16,417 bases of DNA, taken from the NCBI GenBank assembly GCA_014084085.1, contig NPFB01000070.1, forward strand, positions 153,323 to 169,739, read 5' to 3'. The position numbers and the translations under genes are program-made. The stretch is from Hondaea fermentalgiana. Lineage: Eukaryota > Sar > Bigyra > Thraustochytrida > Thraustochytriidae. The notes under the pieces are model-generated. The model ran no database searches. It saw only the letters and a list, made by a program, of their open reading frames with translations, and was not told the DNA's origin. Numbering within the stretch: the first letter of the stretch is position 1; every line of letters begins with the position of its first letter. Positions 7,477-15,611 of the stretch are shown here, piece after piece.

Positions 7477-9336
7477 CTATGTTTCGTTGTCGGGAGCAGG
7501 ACTGGAGTCCTCGTTGACTGCTTCGTTGGCGCGCGAGACCTGCAATCCGTCAAAAAGTCGATGAACAAGCTTTGACGTGATATTTGCTTTGCTTTCGTTG
7601 AGCATTCGTTTCATCTCAGATGTTACGGGGCGAAGCGCAATACGAGCGTCAATGAGCTGGCGTACTGAGGGGCAGGGAAGTCGATACATTGCGTTGGATT
7701 TCTCGTCGCGAGCAGCTTCCGCTTCTGCCTGGGCTTCACTAATAGCGAGCTCCCCTCGTTGCAATCTTTCAAACGCAGTGTCAAGCGACACCTGATCTTC
7801 CTTGTTGAGGAGACTTATAAAGTCATTTCGCTCTTGGCGAGGTGTAAGCCCCTCGTTGCTCTTTTCGTCGTCGTCGTCGTCGTTATTGTCGTCATCGTTG
7901 TAATCTTTCGCATCGTCGTCTTCGGAATCATTCTCGTCGTCACTCCCGCCACCGCCGCCGCGGCCACTCTCGCTGCTTTCGCTTTCGCTCTGCGAGTCGT
8001 CATCGTCGTCAGAGGAAGTCACACTCCTAGCTGCCCTTGCCGAGGGGCTTGGAAGCGTAAATGTGATTTTTCCATCACCATTCGCGTTGATCTGAAAAAG
8101 ACGCATTGGCTGTGCAGCGGCAAATGAGTGATTATCCTTGTCGTCAGGGTCGACATCGTCGGTCGATGAGGCCGCAGGCGGTGCTGATGCGGACCCGAGA
8201 CAAGCGGGCGATGTTCTTCGGTAAGAGTTGGTAGTAATCATATTTTGGAAGCGCTTGAGTTTTCCTCGCACTTCGGGATCGTCGGGAACGCGAAAAGCTG
8301 TCCAAGGTCGCGCCTTGTGGTATGTTTCGCTGCGACGCTCAGGATAACAGTGCAATACGCGCGTTGGCGGACGTGTATCAAGAGAATGGCCAGGAGGACA
8401 CCTTTCAGGATCTGGAGAGTACCAGAGCGCGCTCATGCGGATACCCATGGAACTATGATAGATGCGCAGGTCAACTGACTTGTCAGCAAACAGTTTTCCG
8501 TGCAAAGAATGAGGGTAACGCTGCCAATGCCATTCACGAGGCTCACAGACGCTTGTTTTGAGCCTCCACGGCTCGGAGTACCAGCGACCGTTAACTTGAA
8601 CCTGTAGCAAACTGACTCCCTCGCGACGAAAATCTGGCAAACATACGCGGGCCCAAAGGTAGAATCGCGTCTTGAAGGAGGGTACCTCGGAAAGAACTAG
8701 ACTGTACGAGCTCGAAGCGCTGTTCTCATGAAGGCGTTTGAGGCCTCCGATGCTCACCGAGGTTGTGGACACGGTTACAAAACTGGAGTCCCAATCTCGA
8801 GATCGAGGGTCGATCATGTTTAGATTCGTACGTGCATCCATGGTCCTATTCGGAGGATTTTCAGGATCATCGTCTTGATTACTCTGCTTTGGCTTGTCTT
8901 CCAGCTTTCCCTTCGAGGAGCCCTCGGGGTGCTGATATAAATCAGGGCGTGCCGTGGGAGACTTACGTGGGACTGATCCTTTTGGTTTTTCAAAGGCTGC
9001 ATCGATCCAGTCCTTTTTGGCTTTGGCCTTTGAGGCCATGCTCAGCGGCGCAACGACGTCTCGTGCATAGATGGCGAGGTGCACCATGCCTGGGACAATG
9101 CCCCAAGGAACGTAGCATTCTGAGTCACCACTTGACGACGAAGAATGGGAAGATCCCTCATCATCGTCGTCGTTGTCGTTGTCATCGTTCTGCGCATCAT
9201 TGCCATCGTCATGTCTCGAGGCGTTCGATCGGGCAGAGTCTTTGGTGTCATTGCCAGCCCTTGTTTCTCTTTCCTCCTTCTTTTCTTCTTGCTCTTCTCT
9301 TTCGAAGTCGATCTCCTTCTCTGCGTTCACATTCAT
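7477..9336 (-). CDS. Acidic low-complexity protein with possible CBM35-like beta-sandwich domain
   Basis: A 619-residue protein whose family I do not recognise. Order: charged N-terminus with an Asp/Asn/Ser run (about 43-72); a short ordered stretch, CYVPWGIVPGMVHLAIYARD (74-93); a basic/disordered linker; a probable beta-sandwich at about 183-315; a Ser/Asp-rich region; an acidic block (about 441-491) with Gly5; and a helical C-terminal segment (about 497-600). The central domain has a rhythm seen in CBM6/35-type modules: FYLWARV, a strand with QVNGRW, WHWQRYPHSL, then LRIYHSSMGIRMSALWYSPD. That is a fold guess. There is no signal peptide or membrane segment, so extracellular glycan binding is unlikely. 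I chose the ATG at 9336 because the acidic domain begins there; an in-frame ATG at 9525 would add 63 residues. Neither start has a strong context. It is clearly coding, since the ordered blocks survive a long frame. Confidence 0.8.
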   Translation of the reverse strand: MNVNAEKEIDFEREEQEEKKEERETRAGNDTKDSARSNASRHDDGNDAQNDDNDNDDDDEGSSHSSSSSGDSECYVPWGIVPGMVHLAIYARDVVAPLSMASKAKAKKDWIDAAFEKPKGSVPRKSPTARPDLYQHPEGSSKGKLEDKPKQSNQDDDPENPPNRTMDARTNLNMIDPRSRDWDSSFVTVSTTSVSIGGLKRLHENSASSSYSLVLSEVPSFKTRFYLWARVCLPDFRREGVSLLQVQVNGRWYSEPWRLKTSVCEPREWHWQRYPHSLHGKLFADKSVDLRIYHSSMGIRMSALWYSPDPERCPPGHSLDTRPPTRVLHCYPERRSETYHKARPWTAFRVPDDPEVRGKLKRFQNMITTNSYRRTSPACLGSASAPPAASSTDDVDPDDKDNHSFAAAQPMRLFQINANGDGKITFTLPSPSARAARSVTSSDDDDDSQSESESSESGRGGGGGSDDENDSEDDDAKDYNDDDNNDDDDDEKSNEGLTPRQERNDFISLLNKEDQVSLDTAFERLQRGELAISEAQAEAEAARDEKSNAMYRLPCPSVRQLIDARIALRPVTSEMKRMLNESKANITSKLVHRLFDGLQVSRANEAVNEDSSPAPDNET

Positions 9337-9548
9337 TTGCGCGAAGAAGAATAAAGGTATGCGCTTCAACGAGCGCGAACTCGGGTGCGAACTGAGAGGT
9401 AAGCAGAAAGGCTGGCTGGCGTCGGTGCTAAGGCACGCACACGCAAACGCGCATGGGTGAGTCGTGCGAGCGCTAGTGCGCCTGGAGCTCACGCTCAAAA
9501 AGGGCGGGCCGGATTTTATGAACATAAGTTGAGAGATCCGTTGAGCGT

Positions 9549-9554
9549 CACGTG
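9549..9554. promoter_or_regulatory. CACGTG E-box/G-box core
   Basis: A palindromic CACGTG inside GCGTCACGTGTGG, which also contains an ACGTGAC/TGACG-type bZIP half-site on the minus strand. It lies 213 bases upstream of the acidic-protein ATG and 98 bases upstream of the small plus-strand ORF. bHLH or bZIP factors bind this core in many eukaryotes; use here is inference. Confidence 0.35.
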
Positions 9555-9651
9555 TGGCTTTGAACCGCACTGTTGGCACTGCTAGCAAGCCGGCAGGCTG
9601 TGGCGCCCAGCCGGGATTTTACTCATACTGAGCTCAGAAACTCGATTTAGA

Positions 9652-9777
9652 ATGAAGAAAGAGGTCCTAGGACGCTACATTTCGGGCGTCTTTGGAAGCA
9701 CCTTGGACCGCACGATCTATTTGCCCGCCTCATCATATATGTCAGTCAAGAAGAAAAAAAATCAAGTTGCGTTGTAA
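9652..9777 (+). CDS. Possible small ORF of 41 codons, function unknown
   Basis: An ATG with A at -3 opens a 41-residue frame that begins MKKEVLGRYISGVFG and ends in a Lys-rich segment (KKKKNQVAL). I do not recognise it. The last codons overlap a GTAAAG that could serve as a 5' splice site; splicing to an AG near 9815 or 9823 would extend the frame by about 15-20 residues to a stop near 9875. The main argument for it is position: a plus-strand gene here would complete the strand alternation of the window. An ORF of this size can easily arise by chance. Confidence 0.2.
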   Translation: MKKEVLGRYISGVFGSTLDRTIYLPASSYMSVKKKKNQVAL

Positions 9778-10011
9778 AGATTCCACTTGAAGAATTCGAG
9801 AGTGCTGTCAGATCGACTCGCAGGAGCGCTGACAAGCTGTCGAGTAGGCCAAAAGCAAATATGCTTGTGTGATTTTCTAGAACTGAGCTGAGGAGGTTTG
9901 CATGACGTTTACGAGAATGACTAGCCGTGAGGCATAGAGCGTCGATTCGTTTTGACACCTAGTGCCGCTTCGCGGCCAAAACACATGATCAAGTGAAAGC
10001 AACTTTGCTGC

Positions 10012-10806
10012 CTAAGCCAACGTCAACGGCTGAAGGCGAGGCAGGGGAGTGCGTTCGAGACGCGTGACTGATCCCGTTTGAAGATGGTCCCCAAAGCGAT
10101 GCAGGGCAGGGGGAAAGTCGCCTTGGAAACCTGTGCGCAGAATTTGCAAGACATCTCCATGCGCAACAATAACGATGATTTTGCCCTCAAACTCACGGTC
10201 TAGCGTAAGAACGCGGGAGGCGGCGCGTTTGAGCACTGAGGCGGGTGATTCGGCGCCAAACTGCTCGTGCAGAGCAGAATACTTGTCGTACTCCCATACT
10301 TCCTTGTACTTTGCATCTGACTGGCCGTCGAGAGATCCAAAAAAGCGCTCTCGAAAGTCGACACATGTCTCGACGCTAGATGGCGACATGCCGAGTTCCT
10401 CGGCGACGATGGCAGCGGTGCGACGGGTGCGCAAAAAGTCCGAGCAGCGGATAATTACTGCATCGGGAATCTGTTCTTCCGTAAGCCCTTTATCAAGACA
10501 GTGAGCCTTGAGGCGGTTGCCTGCGCGGCGCGCCTGCTCTTCGCCCCGAGGCGTGAGCGTATGTTTGACAGTGCCTACGCTAGGAGCGCTGCTAATCGTC
10601 CCGGACACGTTGGCCTCGCTCTGACCGTGTCGCACGAGGAAGACATCGTTTTGAAAGGCCGGCGCGCTGCGAAAAGTGTTGGCTATATCGTACCCGAGAA
10701 GCGCGCATTGTTGCCTGTATCTGCGCAAAAAGAAGAGGCCCGCTGCTGCGGCCGCTGCGAAGCCTGCTGCGACCGCTAGGGTCGCCGACGACGCCTTGCT
10801 GCTCAT
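10012..10806 (-). CDS. Histidine phosphatase (phosphoglycerate mutase-like) with N-terminal membrane anchor
   Basis: A 264-residue member of branch 1 of the histidine phosphatase superfamily. The phosphoacceptor is His60 in FLVRHGQSEAN; the second arginine is Arg126 in SDFLRTRRTA; the proton donor is probably Glu153 (FRERFFGSLDG), and the second histidine is His216 in VIVAHGDVLQ. All four catalytic elements are present, so activity is likely, but the substrate cannot be inferred. Residues about 8-27 form an Ala-rich hydrophobic segment ending FFLRRYRQQ, which looks like a signal anchor with the basic flank after it. The ATG at 10806 (A at -3) is the first in-frame ATG; the frame runs further upstream without one, only through a GTG at 10854. 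The stop is TAG. Divergent from the NIPA-like transporter, about 845 bp apart. Confidence 0.92.
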   Translation of the reverse strand: MSSKASSATLAVAAGFAAAAAAGLFFLRRYRQQCALLGYDIANTFRSAPAFQNDVFLVRHGQSEANVSGTISSAPSVGTVKHTLTPRGEEQARRAGNRLKAHCLDKGLTEEQIPDAVIIRCSDFLRTRRTAAIVAEELGMSPSSVETCVDFRERFFGSLDGQSDAKYKEVWEYDKYSALHEQFGAESPASVLKRAASRVLTLDREFEGKIIVIVAHGDVLQILRTGFQGDFPPALHRFGDHLQTGSVTRLERTPLPRLQPLTLA

Positions 10807-10923
10807 GATGAACGATGTGCTGTGTGACGGGGCTCTGCGTACGTGCTCCTCCACGGTGAAATCTGTCTACAAGAGAAGGTCGCTCTGCGCGAGCCCCCCC
10901 CCTCGCCTTCGCCCGCTCACCCT

Positions 10924-10945
10924 TGCGTGCGTGCGTGCGTGCGTG
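10924..10945. repeat. (TGCG)n tetranucleotide tract
   Basis: Five and a half near-perfect TGCG units, about 120 bp upstream of the phosphatase ATG. Alternating purine-pyrimidine content makes Z-DNA formation conceivable. Confidence 0.85.
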
Positions 10946-10984
10946 TGCGGGGCCGCGTTGCGCGGGCTCGCTCAATTATTATTT

Positions 10985-11019
10985 GATTTGGGCGATTTGG
11001 GCGATTTGGGCAATTTGGG
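10985..11019. repeat. Tandem 9-bp repeat, unit GATTTGGGC
   Basis: Three perfect GATTTGGGC units followed by one degenerate unit (AATTTGGGA). It sits in the phosphatase promoter or leader region, about 180 bases upstream of its ATG. It could be a cluster of protein-binding sites or a minisatellite. Confidence 0.85.
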
Positions 11020-11522
11020 AACGACTAGGAAATGACGCGACGTGGAGGCGCACCAGCAAAGCACGCGGCTGAAACGTGCGTGCCTGGCCGAACGCGACAA
11101 AGCGGTCGGGAGCATCGGGGCTGTCGTGCGTGTGGTGGGAGTATCTACATGCGACCAGGATGATTATTTGATATCTTTGTGGGTCTCGCAGCCACGCGTG
11201 GCTGCCGGCGTTCAGAATAGTAAGGGACGTCTGGACAAAGTTGAGAGGAAGCGAGCGAGGACTCAGAAGGAGGGCTGCTAGGATTGAATGATGTCGATGT
11301 TCGTCGGCATCCTGGCATTTTGTCGATTTGCATGGCACGAATGGATTCATTTGCCTTGGAAAATGATGGATGATCTGAAGCCAATCTAGTTAGGCCCAGC
11401 CAAACGCCCCTCCACCGGCGGAAACTTTTTTTCTCGGATTCATCCAAGAATGCATTCACATCAAAATGCCATGCCTCCTTTCTCGCGGGTAGTATTCCTC
11501 TGCAGCTGCAAAGTTTGCAAAG

Positions 11523-11594
11523 ATGTCTAGTATCTCTGCTTGGTCGAGATTGAGAGACGGCGACGTCCGTCCTTTATCACCTGCTGCTGCCTAA
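11523..11594 (+). other. Possible upstream ORF (23 codons) before the NIPA-like gene
   Basis: An ATG opens a 23-residue frame (MSSISAWSRLRDGD...) ending in TAA 57 bases before the transporter ATG. If the transcript starts upstream of 11523, this uORF would precede the main frame and could damp translation. The transcription start is unknown, so this is conditional. Confidence 0.25.
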
Positions 11595-11651
11595 TTTTGA
11601 GGCCAACTGAAGAAGCCAAAGCTTCAACCAGCGAGGGACGCGAGGCGCGCC

Positions 11652-12830
11652 ATGGTGGCCGCGTGGGTGATTGGCGTGCTGCTGGCGATCGGCGCGGCCC
11701 TGGCGGCAGCGATCGGAGACAACCTTGTCAAGCGTGCGTGTCTGGACAGAGCGCAAGAGCTGAAGCGGCGCGATGCCGGGAACCGTCGCGAGCTGCAGCA
11801 TCTCGGTGCGACAGAACCTGGGAATGGCCAGGACCACGACGAAAGCCAGGCCAACTTACTAGGAACCGATGAGGAGGACGCGGAGGACGTAAAGGCCTTG
11901 TGGCAGCGACCTACCTGGATCTTGGGCATATTTTGCATGGTGGTTCTCAATGCGGGCATGACAGTAGCCTCGTTTGCCTTTGTGGATGCCTCCATGACAA
12001 TCCCTTTTGGTGGCCTCCATATTTGTTTCAACATTCCGCTTGCTCGCTACATTAACGGGGAACGATTCTCGCTACGCGCGATCATGTTCAACGGAATCAT
12101 CCTCGCCGGTGTAATGGTCGTCCTCTTGTTTGGAAACCACGGTAGCCGCACATTTACCGCGGAAGAGCTGGTCGAAATTGCTGCGGCACCGGGCTTCATT
12201 GTTGCTTCCTGCGTTATGATTGGGTCGACCGCGGCGATTTGGGTATTTCTAGCGCAATCTAAGATCCAGGCGCGCCGGCGAGTGGGGTGGACGTTGTTCG
12301 CCGGAATGGTTGGCAGCATCACCCAGACCTTTGCCAAGGCCATGTCCGAATGCATCAAGGATGGTGCGTGGATTATGCCCATTACATACGTATGTATTCT
12401 TCTCACGATTGGATCTGCGTTGTTCCAAGTGATATTCTTGAACAAATGTCTCGATCGGTATCCTGCATTCTTTGTGGTGCCTCTGGTGAACAGTACGATC
12501 ATCATTGTCGGCTCTGTATATGCAGCTATTTATTTTCAAGAAGTGAATCGATGGACTCTTGAAAGTAGAATTTGCGTGCCGATTGGCATCTTTCTCACCG
12601 GTGTGGGTATCTTTTTGCTCTCCTTTGCCGAATCAGAAAAGGAGCTCGAGCAAGCTTTTTCAAGTGATGACGACGAGGACGAAGAAAATGTCAACGACCA
12701 CCATGGCCGTCATGGAGACGTGGAACATGGTCATGATGGGCAGCGGCATGAGCAGCTTGACGAGACCTCGAGCTTGATGCGCCCGCTGACGGGCAACGCC
12801 AATCGAGGCGGCTACGATTCGTTAGAGTGA
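11652..12830 (+). CDS. NIPA-like magnesium transporter (DMT superfamily)
   Basis: A 392-residue polytopic membrane protein of the NIPA (NIPA1-4/DUF803) family, expected to carry Mg2+ across plasma or endosomal membranes. Hydrophobic segments at about 3-22, 88-110, 114-132, 143-160, 180-200, 212-228, 240-263, 271-295 and 306-325 match the family's 8-9 helices. Family-like stretches include SFAFVDASMTIPFGGL, GSITQTFAKA, FLNKCLDRYPAFFVVPL and IGIFLTGVGIFLLS. The loop between helices 1 and 2 (about 28-86) is long and acidic. The soluble tail is an Asp/Glu block (338-345) followed by six histidines between 350 and 366. The start has an ideal CCATGG context. Divergent from the phosphatase and convergent with the acyl-CoA synthetase. 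Transport substrate is inferred from family. Confidence 0.9.
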   Translation: MVAAWVIGVLLAIGAALAAAIGDNLVKRACLDRAQELKRRDAGNRRELQHLGATEPGNGQDHDESQANLLGTDEEDAEDVKALWQRPTWILGIFCMVVLNAGMTVASFAFVDASMTIPFGGLHICFNIPLARYINGERFSLRAIMFNGIILAGVMVVLLFGNHGSRTFTAEELVEIAAAPGFIVASCVMIGSTAAIWVFLAQSKIQARRRVGWTLFAGMVGSITQTFAKAMSECIKDGAWIMPITYVCILLTIGSALFQVIFLNKCLDRYPAFFVVPLVNSTIIIVGSVYAAIYFQEVNRWTLESRICVPIGIFLTGVGIFLLSFAESEKELEQAFSSDDDEDEENVNDHHGRHGDVEHGHDGQRHEQLDETSSLMRPLTGNANRGGYDSLE

Positions 12831-13085
12831 ACGGAGCTGGGCGCTGGCCCGGAACAACAGGGACTAAAGAAAGTTCGGAAATATCGAAAACATAGGTTTA
12901 CATGCCCTGAAAGGCTGATAGAGTTTGTGCGCGCACACCGAACCTGCATGCCACTCTAAAGGTTTTCATAAAGAAAGGAAAAGTGATTTCTATCTGTTTT
13001 CGAAGTTAAGCTGGGGGATGTCATGTATGTGAAACTTTATGTGAACGACGCCGCCGCCGCCGCCGCCGACAGCGAGATTTCCGAC
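12831..13085. other. Convergent intergenic region with (GCC)6 repeat
   Basis: 255 bp between the transporter TGA and the synthetase TAA. A (GCC)6 run lies at 13050-13067, in the synthetase 3' UTR. ATAAAG (12967) on the plus strand and CATAAA (from TTTATG near 13037) on the minus strand are weak poly(A) candidates. No gene seen. Confidence 0.6.
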
Positions 13086-15611
13086 TTAGCTGGCGGCCTG
13101 AGGCTGCGCCACGTCAGGAACTGTCGTGTCGACCTTGGCCGCAAGGGGCGAAGCGGCGTCCTTGCTCTCGGCGGCGTCGGTTTCGTTGGCAGGCTTGGCC
13201 TCCGTCGTGACCTCCGAAGGTGAACCGCTCTCGGCCGTGACAGGCTCGGCGACATTGGCCTCCGGATTCGCAGCTCCAGCAGCGCTCTCGTCGCCAGAGA
13301 TCTTGCGCGGCACCCGGTCGATGGGGCAAGGGACGTATGTGAGATCCTTGCTGTCGCCCTCGTGCGCATACACATGGTCAATGACAGCCTTGAACTTTTC
13401 GTCGACAAAGTTGCGCTTGAGCTTGAGCGTCGGCGTGAGCTCGCCACCAACGATGGAGATGTCGTAAGGGAGAATGGTGAATCTGCCAATCTTCCAGGCG
13501 TTGCTCTGGCAGGCGTCGCCATTGGCGTTGGTCTTGGAGATGGCGTCTCGGACATGCTCGATCCACTTGGAGTCGGTCATTGCCTTTTGAATCGTGCGCG
13601 TGGAGTCAGAGCCAATGCTTCGCACATCGGGGTCGAGGTTGTCCGAGCCCGGGAACTCGCCAGTGGCGCCCTCGGCGCGAAGCGTGATGAGCATAATGTT
13701 GAACTTGCGCTTGTCGCCGATCATAATTGCGTTCGCAACGCCGGAGGCAAGGGACTTGACGGCGTCTTCCATGGGCAGGGGCGCAATGTTCTCGCCACCG
13801 GCGCCAATAATGATCTCCTTGTAGCGACCGGTGATGACAAACATGTTCTTCTTGGAACAGGCGCCTTTGTCACCGGAATGGTACCATCCGTGGCGATCGA
13901 TGGCCGAGGCGTTTTTGCGCTCGACCTCGGCGACGTGTTCCTCGCCAAGCTTGGGATTGGCCATGTAGCCGAGCATGACGGAGCGTCCGCGGAAGCAGAC
14001 TTCGCCCTGCTCCTCCTCGGAGGGGTGGAAGATGTCCTTGGCCCGCGCCGGCTCACGGAGCTCGCCGAGACCCGTCTCGGCACTGTCGCCGCCCTCGGCC
14101 TTTTGGAAGACCCGAACGTCCATGCCGGGCAGAGTGTGGCCGACCGTACCGAATTGGTGGGCCTTGATGGAGTTGCCGGTGACGCCTCCCGTGCTCTCGC
14201 TGGCGCCGTAGACATCAAGGATCGCAATGCCAATGCCAGCAAAGTACTCTTGGACCTCGCGGGACATGGGCGCGGCGCCAGAGATGGCAAACTTGAGACG
14301 GGTGAAACCGAGGGCCTCCTTGACCTTGCTCAGGACCTTCTTCTCGGCAAAGCCGTAGTTGGAGGGCTTACCGCCGGAGCCGCCGACCTCGAGGTTGCGC
14401 TGGTATTCGAGACCCTTCTTTTTGCTGTACTGAACAATCTTCTTCTTGAGGCCCTTGACGGAGGCGCCCTTGGCGCGCATCTTGGCCATGATCTTTTCGT
14501 AGACGCGGGGAACGCCCAGAAAAGCGGTAGGCTGCACCGTCTTGACACGGTCAATGAGCGTTCCGGTCTTGAGATCGTAGGGACGCACAAAGTAGACGGC
14601 GTGGTGACTCTCGCGAAAGGCGGTCACGACGAGAGGAAGGAGAACGTCCATCTCCTGGCCCGCAATATGGGAGAGCGGGAGATAGGAGAGGTGGCTCTCC
14701 GGGCCAGAGCGGCCAAAGTCCTCGAGGGTGCTGACGATGCTGGTGATCGCGAAGCAGAGGTTGTCATGGCTGAGCATGACGGCCTTGGGAAGACCGGTGG
14801 TGCCACTAGTAAAGACGAGCTCTGCACAGTCGCCCGGGTTCTGGGCCTCGATCCGGGCGTCGACCTCGGTGGGGGGAGTGTTTTCGCCGAGCGCGAGGGC
14901 CTCCTGCCAGGACATAACCTTGACCTTGGAACCGTCCTCGCGCGTGATGGTCTTGACCATGGGCAGGTAGGCCCAGCAGACGATGGCCTTGAGGTCCGGG
15001 GCGTCCTCGACGGCGGCGCGGAGCATGGTGAACTCCTTTTCCACGCCGCAAAAGGCCACGGCAGTGTCCGTGTAGCGGAGCTTGTAGCGGACCTGCTCGG
15101 CGGTGTCCGTGGGGTAGATGCCGGCGGGGAGGGTCGTGGAGAGCGTGGCGGCCATTTGGGCCATGAGCCAAAAGGGAGAGTTGAAGCCGAAGATGGTCAC
15201 GCCGTCGAAGCGCTCGGCGCCGAGTGCGACGATGGCGCGCGCCATGGCGTGGGAGTCTGCATAGTACTGGCCAAAGGTCCAGGTGCGCCACTTGTCGAGG
15301 GGCAGCGAGTCGGGGATCTTGCCGTCGGCGCCGATCTCGGGCACGGGCCACTCGACGGCGAGCGCGACTTCGTCCTTGGAGGCCTCGGCGGCCTTGCGGA
15401 ACATTTTCGAGAGCGTCATGGCGGGCGTCGTTGCTTCGCTCGCGACGCCCTTGGCCGCGAAGATGATCTCCCTGCGCTCCGCCTTGTGGCTCACATAGTA
15501 CGGCCCCTTCTCCGGGTCATACGGCCCGGGCGCGACCTCCTCCGTCACCTCGTACCCCTGCACGGCCGGGACCTCGCCGGGCGCCGCGGGTTTCGACCCG
15601 GAGCACCCCAT
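13086..15611 (-). CDS. Long-chain acyl-CoA synthetase, ACSBG (bubblegum)-like, with N-terminal acylation signal
   Basis: An 841-residue adenylate-forming enzyme that should activate long or very long fatty acids with ATP and CoA. Motifs in order: P-loop FTSGTTGLPKAVMLSHDN (267-284); LSYLPLSHIAGQ (308-319); ISGAAPMS (443-450); YGASESTGG (468-476); HGWYHSGDKG (574-583); GRYKEIIIGAGGENIAP (595-611); and TPTLKLKR (726-733) with the probable catalytic lysine. KEIIIGAGGENIAPLPME and the overall order resemble ACSBG enzymes. The start MGCSGSK fits an N-myristoylation signal (Gly2, Ser6) with Cys3 available for palmitoylation, and its ATG has A at -3 and G at +4. The frame stays open upstream to 15950 but only through repeat-coded sequence, so I reject that extension. 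The tail (about 770-841) is Ala/Glu-rich and probably disordered. It fits lipid-rich protists, but that is inference. Confidence 0.94.
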   Translation of the reverse strand: MGCSGSKPAAPGEVPAVQGYEVTEEVAPGPYDPEKGPYYVSHKAERREIIFAAKGVASEATTPAMTLSKMFRKAAEASKDEVALAVEWPVPEIGADGKIPDSLPLDKWRTWTFGQYYADSHAMARAIVALGAERFDGVTIFGFNSPFWLMAQMAATLSTTLPAGIYPTDTAEQVRYKLRYTDTAVAFCGVEKEFTMLRAAVEDAPDLKAIVCWAYLPMVKTITREDGSKVKVMSWQEALALGENTPPTEVDARIEAQNPGDCAELVFTSGTTGLPKAVMLSHDNLCFAITSIVSTLEDFGRSGPESHLSYLPLSHIAGQEMDVLLPLVVTAFRESHHAVYFVRPYDLKTGTLIDRVKTVQPTAFLGVPRVYEKIMAKMRAKGASVKGLKKKIVQYSKKKGLEYQRNLEVGGSGGKPSNYGFAEKKVLSKVKEALGFTRLKFAISGAAPMSREVQEYFAGIGIAILDVYGASESTGGVTGNSIKAHQFGTVGHTLPGMDVRVFQKAEGGDSAETGLGELREPARAKDIFHPSEEEQGEVCFRGRSVMLGYMANPKLGEEHVAEVERKNASAIDRHGWYHSGDKGACSKKNMFVITGRYKEIIIGAGGENIAPLPMEDAVKSLASGVANAIMIGDKRKFNIMLITLRAEGATGEFPGSDNLDPDVRSIGSDSTRTIQKAMTDSKWIEHVRDAISKTNANGDACQSNAWKIGRFTILPYDISIVGGELTPTLKLKRNFVDEKFKAVIDHVYAHEGDSKDLTYVPCPIDRVPRKISGDESAAGAANPEANVAEPVTAESGSPSEVTTEAKPANETDAAESKDAASPLAAKVDTTVPDVAQPQAAS

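Larger units (their letters stand above)
9337..10011. other. Intergenic region between the acidic-protein and phosphatase genes
   Basis: This 675-bp gap separates two minus-strand genes. It contains the promoter of the acidic-protein gene, an E-box/G-box core and one small plus-strand ORF. An in-frame extension of the acidic protein reaches an ATG at 9525. No RNA gene was recognised. Confidence 0.55.
10807..11651. promoter_or_regulatory. Divergent intergenic region between phosphatase and NIPA-like genes
   Basis: An 845-bp region between divergent starts. It holds a (TGCG)n tract, a 9-bp tandem repeat and, on the transporter side, a possible upstream ORF. I found no clear TATA box for either gene. 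Short frames across it look like chance. Confidence 0.6.

Noticed and set aside
8050..8088. EF-hand-like loop in the acidic protein (QINANGDGKITF)
   Set aside because: The first position is Asn instead of Asp and the twelfth is Leu instead of Glu, and there are no flanking helices, so calcium binding is not supported.
9526..9588. Acidic-protein start at 9588
   Set aside because: The codon there is TTG. The first in-frame ATG candidates are at 9525 and 9336.
10807..10854. Phosphatase start at 10854
   Set aside because: The codon there is GTG, not ATG. For a nuclear eukaryotic gene the first in-frame ATG, at 10806, is preferred.
11540..11872. A 110-codon plus-strand frame overlapping the start of the NIPA-like gene
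   Set aside because: It overlaps the transporter's first helix in another frame and is Arg/Ala-rich with no recognisable domain.
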